Shown one piece after another: positions 44,996 to 55,731 of a stretch of 64,000 bases of DNA. Numbering within the stretch: position 1 is the stretch's first letter; each line of letters starts with the position of its first letter. The translations under genes and the position numbers were made by a program. The stretch lies in NCBI GenBank assembly GCA_027475525.1, contig JAMWFC010000108.1, forward strand, positions 559,811-623,810, given 5' to 3'. The DNA is from Macrolepiota albuminosa (taxonomy: Eukaryota; Basidiomycota; Agaricomycetes; Agaricales; Agaricaceae). The notes beneath the pieces are model-generated. The model made no database searches and was not told where the DNA came from. It worked only from the letters and a program-made list of their open reading frames with translations.

Positions 44996-47143
44996 TCATA
45001 TCTTGTAATGAAACTTGATCAATTCAGATGCACGTTCTCCAATAGCGTACGCCGGTGCTTGAGTGTGTGCTGAGGGGACGAAAGGCTAGATAGGACTCAT
45101 GAGAAGACTAGGGCAAGTATGAACAATCAGAACATACGAGTACGGAAACGTCAACAACTCGAAGACCTGTGACCTTCTTGACTGACAAATCTGGATTCGT
45201 CACTCCGTTTTTCGCGCCTTTGGGAGTCATGCTGGATGTGCCAACAGGATGGAACAGCGTGCCAGCAGTCTTGGCTACATACGAGTCAATGGAAGCGTCA
45301 TCTACCGCATCTGCAAAAACGCCTGCGGGGCCGACAACATAGCCAGACCATGCAGGAGCCTGTACGAATCTGCTGGCTCCCTTTACGGCCTCTCGCATGA
45401 CAAGTTTATCAAAGTCAGTCCTAAGGAGGCCGGGGTCAATGACCGGAGCATCGAACGGATTGCTGGACTTCAAAGTGATCGATCCTCGGGAACTTGGTGA
45501 TACAACGATAGTAGTCATGGTGAGGAAGTTTCCAGTAAGAGGAGTGGATCCAGGAGGAAAGCCGTTCTGTGAAAGTTAATCAGCGTATGAACAAATGTCA
45601 AGGATGACTGAACCTACAGATACGATGACCTCGTAGTGAGGGGTATTAGGGCCTGCCGCAGGGTCTTGTTTTGGGACCAAGGATTTGTTCAAGCGAACAA
45701 ATGCAATATGATCGAGAATGGTATTGACATAGGGACCCGTCTTATTCGTCTGCCACTGAGAGAAAGCATCATCCTTTAATTTTTGGCTTCGTCGAAGGGT
45801 TTCAAAGGTATTGTTAGAGTTGACTTGTTATCCCTTCTCAGCATCATGGTGTTTAGAAGGTAAAAATGAGTACTCACCAAGCCAGGGATTACTGATGACA
45901 GAGTGATCGGCAAGGTTCTGTCCAACATCGGGCAGATCAACAAGGGGTTCAACTCCTACAGATTTGAGGGCCTTGGAGTCGCCAATTCCAGAGTTGAGAA
46001 GAATATGAGGAGAGCCAATGGTACCGGCAGAGAGGATAACTTCCTTCGTAGCGGTGACAGTCTTCAAAGGTCCTGTAGGGATTCTGATGAGAAATGGGTA
46101 TGATAATAAGCGCAAACGACGAACCTCCAGAACTCTGGCGAAATTCAACACTACGAAAAGCTGGGATTTTCCCATGGCTCGTCTGAAGCACTCGTGATAC
46201 CTGGGCATTCACCACGACATACAGGTTTTTGCGTTGCATGAATCGTGGAGCCAAATATGCAGTTGCAGAGGAACTCCGGACACCGTCTTTGATAGTGTTT
46301 TGCGACCAACCGAGACCAAGAGGTTTACCAGAGTTGAAGTCCAGGTTGAATTTGAAGTCATTACCAGCTTGTGAAGTCGCCTCAATGACGCGCTGATCGA
46401 TGGGTGAGGGAAAGCCCGCGAGGCTGACGGCGACTTCGCCCTTGAAGCCATGAACATCTGGGTTGAATTGACCAGTGATGTTGTGGTTGTCAACAGGTGC
46501 AGTCCACTTTTCGCTCTTCTTGAAATAAGGTAGAATGCTGTTCCATGACCAGCCTTGGTCCTCTGTTACCTTTGCGTACCGATCAAAATCCTCGCTTGAT
46601 CCTCGTGTGTATACGAGCCAGTCTTGAAAGGAGAGGTGATTAATGAGGTAAGTAAGAGAGAAACAAGGACCTACTTGTTGAACTACTGCCGCCTAAGATG
46701 TGACCTCTGGGGTAAGGGATGGTTCGACCTCCTAAGCCGGGTTGTGGTGTAGTGGTGTAATTCCAATCGTAAGGTGACGGTTGTGTCAGCTCTGGAGCAA
46801 AGAAAGGGACTTGAGATGTGATAACGCCGTCATTACTGATCAAAATCAGAACATAAATCACACTGTCACCATTGGAACTCACGATGGACCTGCTTCCAGG
46901 AGAAGCACATTAACTTTGTCGTTTTCTGTCAATCTATTTGCGATAACGTTTCCAGCATTGCCACCTAGTTCGCCAATCGCGACTTAGAGTGATTCAAGTA
47001 AGAGGCGACAGCATACCTCCAACGATAACGAAATCGAATTTGATATGAGGGAGGATATCAGAAACTTCGGTGAGAGCAGCGTGACTGAGGGAGGCAAGAA
47101 GCAAACTCGATGAAATGGCCGTGGAAAGTATGACCGCACGCAT
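44996..47143 (-). CDS. GMC oxidoreductase, aryl-alcohol-oxidase-like (AA3_2), second copy
   Basis: A second secreted flavoenzyme of the aryl-alcohol oxidase group; H2O2 from such enzymes feeds peroxidases. Start at 47143 with signal peptide MRAVILSTAISSSLLLASLS. FDFVIVGG-NAGNVIANRLTEN binds [52 protein letters not shown] and LPDVGQNLADH follow. Catalytic FHPVGT precedes the last intron and SAHTQ follows it; it ends FHYKI with TGA at 44996-44998. About eight short introns; near 590 aa. Same exon layout at the 3' end as the gene at 29.7-31.9 kb, so the two are probably an old duplication. No breaks found. Confidence 0.9.
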
Positions 47144-49223
47144 GGCGAAAAAGAAAGAAAGTAGGAAGGTTGTAGATTGGGGAGCAGAGACGCGGTCCAA
47201 AACCTCTTAAGTAGTGCCCGCGCCGATCAAAATTATCTCGAGGTTTACTCGGAATGTTCTTCTCCACTGGGAAATGAACCAAACGGTGTGATGAATCCTG
47301 GACTTGTAACCAGCATGGCAGCTAATACGTGGTCAAGGCTATGTGGTGGTTCATGACTCCGTCATCCCGTTGCTCATGCAGAACGGAAATTTTCCCAAGC
47401 CGCGTTACATCCTTGAGCTACGGGTAGGGTGTCACTGCCACTGCAACACGTTTAGACACGTCTTACGCGCCTGGCCCTGAACCCTCCGGAGCGCAGTTTG
47501 GGGACAGTAGCCTTGGTCAATAGATGAAACAGTTGTGAATTGGCCCAGGGTAATTGACTCATTTTGGATGCACCCAGCTAGTGTGATGTTAAGGAGCATG
47601 GCAATCGCAGAAACTCCCTGCAAGAGGTATTCAAAAATATGGGGAGATATTTCCTAGCGGGACTTCGAATTCTGCGTGCAAAGACAAGTGCCATTTCTCG
47701 CCACTCAAAATCATGGCAGGATATTTGTGGAGCGCAGACGCGATGGCGTCACCCATCGCACTTACTCATATTCAGCCACGGGATCGCGCAATGTGCGAAA
47801 AGCCCTAGGTAGGAGTACAGGTAAGTTTTGACAATACTAGGACTTGCACCAGTTCTACCAGCGGGACTTAGTGTCATTTAGTATACCACTACAAATTGTG
47901 CTCAAACATGAGTAAACTGAATGCCCTGGCCCTGTTTTCAGTTGCAATTATGTGACTCTGTTAAACGTTAAACTGTGACGCCTGGCATGAGCTCAGGAGT
48001 CAGGGACCTGCCCGTACAATCGGATTATACAATGCAAACTCAAGCAGGAAGCGGATTCTGATTTTGCTCAAGGAAATAGTACAATTGATTTCTTGATTGG
48101 CGCCGTTGACCCGAAGCTTGTGGACACCGGACCAGAATATCTCTAAAATTTGTCTCCAAACGCCATGAACAGAAGCACTGTACTTCACTCCCTATTTATG
48201 CCGCGCGTCACGTTCGTAAGATGCTTTGTACTCGTTCAAGTTCCCACAAGGTACGTCTACTTCAAGTTCTACCCGTTCGACAACGGTTTGATTCATCGAT
48301 TCGTGTAAAGCAGCAGCTTGAGACATGTTTACAATTCCGTGCGAGTATTTCCATTATTCGTCGACTCTTCTGTTTCACTCCATGAACAGTATTGGCATGT
48401 GTTGACTCCCCTGGTCCGGCCCGAGTCAATGGTTTATGTACATATTGCTGAAGTCAGGTGTCTGTAAGTATTCTAGTCTCTGACCTTCCTGGATCGGGAA
48501 GTAAACAAACTCGGGATGGCGATGTAATGCCACACTTGTCAAAGCAGGCAGATACTGCAGGGCCACCTTTCTTACGGCCGGCAGAAATGCCATACACCCT
48601 GTTAGTAGTTCGACTGAGCGTGGAAGATTTGACGGCCGCGCCAAATGGTACCTGAATTTGCTCACCGATCATGGTTGGTGGATTGATTCCTTGTCTGTCA
48701 GTGCGAAGCCACCGTCAATACGATTGGTATTCATTCTTGTTCTGTTATGTGAATTTCAGGCAAGTCACCAAGGTATGACGCCTAGATTAATTCTCTCGGA
48801 CACATACCATGGCTAGAGCCCTGCGTTGTATCGGCGGAGAAGAGCGTTTTTTCAGTTAAATACTACATAGCAATAAACTGCACGGAAGAACTTGTCTACT
48901 AGAGCTTTAACCTGGTCTTTTACTCCACAGCATTTCAAGATACTTGCGAGCTCACTTCAAATTCATCATCTGCCATCTACCAATGACCTATTTATTACAT
49001 CTCCTCTTCAATATTTTGATTTTAGCGGTCAATAACTCTTAATTTAGAACAAACAAGAAAGAAATATTTATTTTTATTGCTCGCCTTACAACTATCATGA
49101 TGGGCCTGTCCCGACGTCTAGACCGCGTCTGTCACCGTCACCGGTGGCCTTAGCGACACTCCAGAACTTCTCCAGACAATCATCGACCCGAAAAATCTGT
49201 CTTATGGAATTCAGAGATTCTAG
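47144..49223. other. intergenic stretch without recognised genes
   Basis: Short frames on both strands around 48430-48670, one Cys-containing (VSACFDKCGI...), do not resemble a known family. I see no supported gene. It separates the GMC promoter side from the AT-hook gene start. Confidence 0.4.
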
Positions 49224-52200
49224 ATGAGTATGGTTAAATCGGGCAAGCAAGAAACAGGTCAGGGAGTGGATTTACGAGGCAAAAAGATCAAGGCTGAAGC
49301 TATCGAGGCCTTACATGCACTCTCTGAAGGCACTTTTGGAGAGAGACCCAATGGTGAGGACTTAGGCGAGTGTAGGTAACTCTTGAGAGGACTACACAAC
49401 CTACAGGTTCTTCTCGTGGGCCGCATGCTAGCGGGGATCGTTCAAGTCTTGCAAGAACGAATCGAGTTGCAGGCAAAACAAAAGCAAAGCCAAGGCCCGT
49501 GGGGAGAAGCACTCAGCCCAGGAGAACGATGAAGTTCCAAGCGAAGGCGAGCACGCAACAAGTCGAATCTTCAAATCCTTCTGGAAACTCGTTTCTTGAG
49601 GGTCTGAAAAATCGTCCAGAGTTGAAGCGTTTGAAGTTTCACAAAGTCAAGCAAGACCAACTAGAATCCAGCACAACTCCACCGCATTCCGGTGTAATAG
49701 ACTCCAGTATTCAGTGGAACCAACCTATCATAACCGAGGATTCTTCCTGTATGCAATCCAAACCAGATGTTGATGACACTAGGCAAACTGGGCCAGAAAC
49801 GATCACACCGCTAGTAGGCGGAGGATTACAGGAATCTAGTGCAGTCGGTTTCGATGCACAGACGAACGACGTTAGCGCAATCGAGGCTACGGCTGCTACC
49901 AATGCGTCGGATACCCAGAAAGAGACGAACCCTGGTGACCAGGAACAAATTCATAGTAACGTTGAAGTGACCTTTGAAGGTTGTCTCCCTCCAGATACTT
50001 GTGAAAGGGCTTGTGCCGAAGAACATACGGCATGGAATTCCATCATTGAACCCGGTCGTGTTTCGCAGCCTGGCGATTTCACATTTACGAGGTCCGAAAC
50101 GAAGGAGAGTACACAGCGGGATGAAACTTCAAATATCACTGGCAATACAATTATAAAGGTTCCGCGAAAGCGCGCGCGTTTCAAACGTAGCAAGAAAATC
50201 AAGAGGGGCCAGCAGAAGGCGGGTACAGCGGGGGACATCGTAGGCTCCAACGTCGAGTCCAGCATCCGAATTCCAGAGGAATCTCCGTACGCGCAACCAA
50301 AGTCAAGTGTTTCGGAGTTCAACGACACTCGGGATACTCGGTTCGAGGTCGCACCTGTGGCGGAAGCACCTTGGACGCATAGTGCAGAAATCCTCCGGAA
50401 TCCTGCTTTGCAGGACCATCATCAAAGGACAGTGAATTTTCCTGTGATGAACTATGGTCGCGTTTCGCCGGATGGTGTCAATCCAACAACGAGATTTGGA
50501 ATAAAAAGTACACAACATAATGAACCCTTAATTCGGACCAACGATGGGACTGTCCAGGCTTCAGAAGCGTTTACAAATTCGGAGTATCTCAAATTGAACG
50601 GCACGGATCAACCAGAACCAAGCATGGCGGCGATGGAGCAAGTCTTGACGGGTCGTAACGCAGTAGATATGGAGTCGAACGCAACAGGAGATTTGATTCT
50701 GTGCAGGCAACCAGAGTCGAATCCTTTGTTGCTCAAGAACGCCCCGCAAAGGCAGTCTGAAATCAGCATAATGTCCCTAGAAGATTCTCGCGCTTTGGAC
50801 TCTCATGTCGAGGCTCGTCAGGTTTTTCCAACTCAGGCTCCTCCGACTGATGTGAATAGTGTTGACGCGGAGAAGGCAACTTCAGTCGATCAAGCAATGG
50901 ACATTGAAGTATTGTCAAGAGGCCATAGAAAGAAACCGTCTCTAGAACAAGCAGCAGAGACTTTTCATGTTGATTCACTTGGGGCCTCTCGTGCTGATAT
51001 GGATACTCTTGACGCGGAGATAACTTTACTCCCTCAAGCAGTAGAAAGTCAGTTATCGTTAAAACGTAAAAGAAAGGAGCCGCCCATGGAACAGGGAGTA
51101 GAGAACGTGGATGAGATTGTACGAAAGTTACCTCGCAAACGGGGCCGCCCAAAGAAGTCGAAGGTGAACGAAGAGAACATGGAACTAGCGAAGGAAGTCA
51201 AATTCCGGAAGGTCAAAACGCCCAAAGAGCTGAAGACCAAGCCAGAGTTGAATCCCGATGTGAAGAGTTTCAGTTCTTCCAAGATCAAGCAACTCAAGCG
51301 GACCAACTTACGCTCCATTCTTACTGGAAAAAGTGAGTCAAAAAGCTTCAGTCGACATTTCTCGTTGACCGGATTTTATTTCAGACCCACCGTCGAAGGG
51401 TGAACCTCAATGGAGGCTACCCAAGCTGCAGGTAATGGATTTGTCTAATGATCCATTGGCAACAATTCCTACGGAACCTTCTGAATTACAGCCCTCCATA
51501 TGGTGCGATGTGAGCGCTCGCTTCCCCGTTTAACATTTCATGTCCGCAATTCTTATTCATTGACTTTTCAGACCAAAGAGGAACTTGTTTCCGCCCTGCC
51601 TGAGCTTTCTGTAGCAGTTAACGGCATTGCCTGGTTACTCTCAACAACGCCAGTGATTCTTCTCGAACATACGTCGAGTGGGATGGGCGTATCTCAATTG
51701 GCAGACGACGGACTTTCCTTTGAGATGAAGATGTATGCTTTTCGTTCCTTTCTTTTGTGTACTCATGTCAGCCCCTTTAGGATTCGAGATTTTATTTGTC
51801 TCTCTGAGGATCTTTCTACGCCAGCAGAGTCAGCTGTCAACCAGTCTCCAACAAGGGTCCCTGGTGATGTTAACATCCGTGAAGAATCTTCCTTGTGTCT
51901 CGATGATGCACAAGCTGCAGACGAAGCCTCGAGTGGGTTGCAGAATGATTCTGTTTCCAACCACCCTTCGCATGGAAGCTGTGGACTTGTTCAAAATGAA
52001 CCGATCGCTGAGGATCCCACTTCAACGGCTTCTGACTCCGAATTTGGACCGCATCCTCCGCCCAATAGACCTCCACTGGTTTTACCTAGTCAAGGGATGA
52101 TGTACATTCCCCATGAGCGTTCCCTGCCTGTAGTTTTTCAACCAAAAGACCATCTCCGTTTTAGTCCTGGAAAAACAGAACGTAAGTTCCAGTGTTTCAA

Positions 52201-55200
52201 CTCGTGTTTCTCAGAGTAGAGTTGAGTCGAATTTATAGATACATTTACGAACACGTATCGTATCTCGTCGCCTAATCTTTCTCAAGAAAAGATATCATGT
52301 CCGCCTGTCAAATCTTTTCTTCAACTTCATCAGCCACCGCAATTTTTTACTTCCTCTAGAGCCGTTCCTTCGACAGTGAATCCATCACCGTATTTAAAAT
52401 CGTCTCGGTCTAGTGCTCCTGTGTGCCTTCCTCCTGCCATCGGTGTACGTGATTTACCGTCTCATGCTTCTGACAGCTCTCAAGGAACGATGACTTTACA
52501 TCTGAGACAGCCTTCCAACTGGTCTCAGCCTGTCGTAAGTTCATCAATGTCTCCTCAACATCCTTATCCTGGTCCGCATTTGAATCTCGGGTTACCACAC
52601 ACAAGACCTTATCCGTATGGTTCGCAAGTTACTCCTTACGGTTGGAACAGGGATGGGTGGAATCATGCTCAGATGAACGAGGGGTATACTGGAGCTATGG
52701 AGGGCGGTCACGCCCTGACCGCGAAGGGGAAAGGGAAGGGTAAGCAACGAATGACTGATGGTCCATCGGGTAGAGTATCCGACCGGACTCGGACAGATGT
52801 TGTACCCCCGGCGCTGTGTCATACTATGCCTCGTCCTTTCGATTCAAATCCAGTCCCTTGCGTCGAGGGTGCGGGAGACAATCAACACGGAGAGTTGTTT
52901 ACGCCGTACTCTGACCCACCTCGAGTGCCCGAAGTCCATTTTGGTTATCGGCAAATGGGTATGGGACAACGATCAGTAGTAACTGAGAGTGAAACGTCAT
53001 CTTTAGCACTACCGACACATTCCTCCGTATTTCCCGGTCCTTCAGGTCTCATCAGGAGAGGCGCCTACGCCTACACCTGTACAAACGTCGGACCACTACC
53101 AGCACTCCCGATTCCGCTCAACCCTGTTCCTGTTCCTGTCCCTGTTCCTGCAATGCCTATTTCGACGTCGAGTTTACTGCCCGGACCGTTGACGGCTGCC
53201 GCTTTTGCTAGTTTTCCCCGTTCCGGTCTTGTAAATGTTGAAAACGGGGCTTCGACGGACGTATGCGTGCCTCTGCCGGATGCGGAGCCTGCGTCGAGGT
53301 TGGGTGTGCCTGGCGGCAGTGAAGGAGCGGGAGCGGGAGTGGGAGTGGGAGTGGACAACCGCATCCCGTGCAAGATACCCGCTGAGATCGCGGCGCTGTG
53401 CGATACGTATGTCGCTTGCACGCCGGTCACTGTTATTGCGTCCCGCGCGTTTTTGGAGCACAGGTGGGGAGTCGGTGTGCCGCCCGAGTGTGGGTATGTG
53501 TATCTTGGGTTTTTCGTCGTTGATGGTGTTCAGGTGGGTTTTATGTTGATCGGTTTTTTTTTTTTGAGGTGGGATGCTGATTGGTGTGGTGTGTAGGAGC
53601 GTCGTGTTGAGGTACTTGATTCGGAGAAGGAGAAGGAGAAGAAGAAGAAGAAGAAAGGGGGGTGTATGAAGGTGAGTGGTGTGGAGGGGGAGGAGTTTGT
53701 GTCTGGGAGGATGGAGTGGTGGTTCAAATGTCGATGGGTACCGAGTGGTGAAGAAGTTGAGGCTCAGCCTGAGGGGAGCGTTGTTCGGCCTTGGTGGTCG
53801 CCTGCTTCGCGTTCTCTCAACAGCAACCCTCCATCTCCCTCCACCATACCTATACCTCCCACGCTTTCGCTTTCCGAGTCTGCTTCACCTCAGCGCACCA
53901 CCGACCCAGACCCGGAAGACAAAGACAAAGACAAAGACAAAGACGAACAGACAACGCAGTACTACCTGGCGCGGCGCGCGGCGCACCCGAATTACGAGCT
54001 GCTCGTTGGGAAGAAGCTGCCGATCCACTGGGCGTACCACTACCTCCTGCCGCAGACGGTGCGTGGTGGGGAGGCGGGGGATGTGGACGGGGCGCTGCCC
54101 AAGGGGTGGTGGTGCAAGAAGTGTGGGAGGGTGAATTTTAGGCGGTTTTTGAGGGGCGGGAGGTGTTTGGGTTTGCGGTGTTTGGCTGTGTGTGGAGGTG
54201 GAGGGGAGGCGGAGGGAAAGGACAAGGTGAGGGGTGGAGAGCGTGAGAGTGGGAGTGAGAGTGAGAGTGAGGGAGGAGGGGAGGTGCAAGGTGGCTATGC
54301 GATTGAGCTGGCGCAGTTGAGGGATCCGCAGCAGAGTGGTGTGCTGTCGCATCCTGCGGATTCGTTCCCTGCGAATATGGGTGTGGAGGGTGAGCGGACG
54401 GAGTGGGGAGATGGGATGGTGTGTTTTGAGTATTTTTGGGAGGTTTGTGGTGTGGTTGGAGGATCCGGGGGCGAGGTGAGGGCGCGAGATAAGGGGAGGT
54501 GGAAGGGGAAAGGAAAGGAAGTGCTGGGTGCGGTGGAAGCTGAGAAAGGTGAAGACTGGGGAGAAGAGATGAGGGAGGGGGTGTGGAAGGGGAAGGGGAA
54601 GGAAGTGGTGAGGAAAGTGAGCGTCTACCATGTGTTCACGGGAAACGATAGGGTGCTGCAGAGGGATGCGACGGTGTTGTTGAGAGATGTACAGATGCGG
54701 GTGCCGCTTGAGAGGGAGATGTGTTCGACGAGTGCGTTTTCTTACCCTTTTTTTGCTCGCCGATGTGCGATTCTGATTAGACACGCGCAGAGCCGTACTT
54801 TACGTATGTGACGCCGAGTGAGGAGACGGCGTGGCTCCCGACGGTGGTACGAGCGAAAGAGGTGATGTGTGCGCGTGCGAGGGTGTATGCGGAGCGGGAG
54901 GTCAGAGTCGGGAGGGTGGACATTTGTGCGTGGGTTGTTAGTGGGAGACGCAAGGTTTGTTTTCGGTTCGTTCTACGAGAATGTGATGTGAGCTGCGCTG
55001 GCAGGTATCGACGCCGCTTGACGCGACGAGTAATCCGGTCGTTTTGATGCTCCTGGGATGCGAAGTGGAGGTGACGATCGTGCCGCGGTCGGGGTTTCCG
55101 GTTCGGCGGTCTGAGAACGAGGATGTGGATGTGCTTGCGCTCGAGCGTCCTGGGGCTGTAGGTGGGGATGTTGATATGGAGGATGGAGAGATGAGGCTTC

Positions 55201-55629
55201 TTGAGCCTGGCGAGGAGCCTGTGTTGTTTGGGGAGCCGATGGTTGTGGATGGAGGGTCTGTGCCGGGATTGATTCGTGATGGCGAGGTGGAGACGGACGG
55301 AGAGGATGTGGATGTGGGGGCTGGGGAGCCTTTGACAGATGTCACGGCGGTTGTCGATGTAAAAAATCCGGTGAAAAAACCTGGTAGAAAGCCAGGAAAG
55401 CCCGAGAAGCAGGCGATTGGCGTGACGCTGGTTCATGGCGATGTGCTGGTGCTTTCTGGGGACGTGTTCAAGGTTGGTTCACAGCGGAGTTCCTCCTTGC
55501 GCTGGCTGATGTGTTGTTAGTATTCTCTCAAGCGTGCTGGGACGAGTATATGTAAGTTGATTCTTGCACTGGGATCTGTGTATTCTGACTGGCGCAGTAT
55601 TTATTGGGACAAGTGTATGTAGTATGTAA
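49224..55629 (+). CDS. large AT-hook nuclear protein with possible AlkB-like C-terminal region
   Basis: A long multi-exon gene. Likely start MSMVKSGKQETGQGVD at 49224; the first join needs a GC donor (GCGAGT near 49362) to enter the 1.9-kb exon. Exons joined by phase include LTGKN-PPSKGEPQWRLPKL (intron after 51330) and IWCD-TKEELVSALPEL (after 51510). Residues up to about 620 are polar and low in complexity, with basic runs PRKRARFKRSKK and the AT hook RKRGRPKKSK. The C-terminal third holds GWWCKKCGRVNFRRF (possible zinc site), YHVFTGNDRVLQRDATVLL, PYFTYVTPSEET, VTLVHGDVLVLSGDVFK-YSLKRAGTSILFIGTS and a stop at 55627-55629. This end recalls a mushroom family sometimes linked to AlkB-type 2-oxoglutarate dioxygenases. 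Function is unproven; a chromatin role is inferred. Confidence 0.6.
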
Positions 55630-55731
55630 TAAAAGAATATTTACAGGCGCTTAGTTAGGCGACGTCAGTTTGAGTTGGGGTTGAGTGGCAAACAAGCGTG
55701 GGGGACAACAACAAACACTTACGAGTCGACG

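Noticed and set aside
53885..54784. Minus-strand frame of 299 codons
   Set aside because: Opposite strand of a GC-rich exon of the AT-hook gene; Pro/His/Leu-rich composition is typical of a shadow frame.
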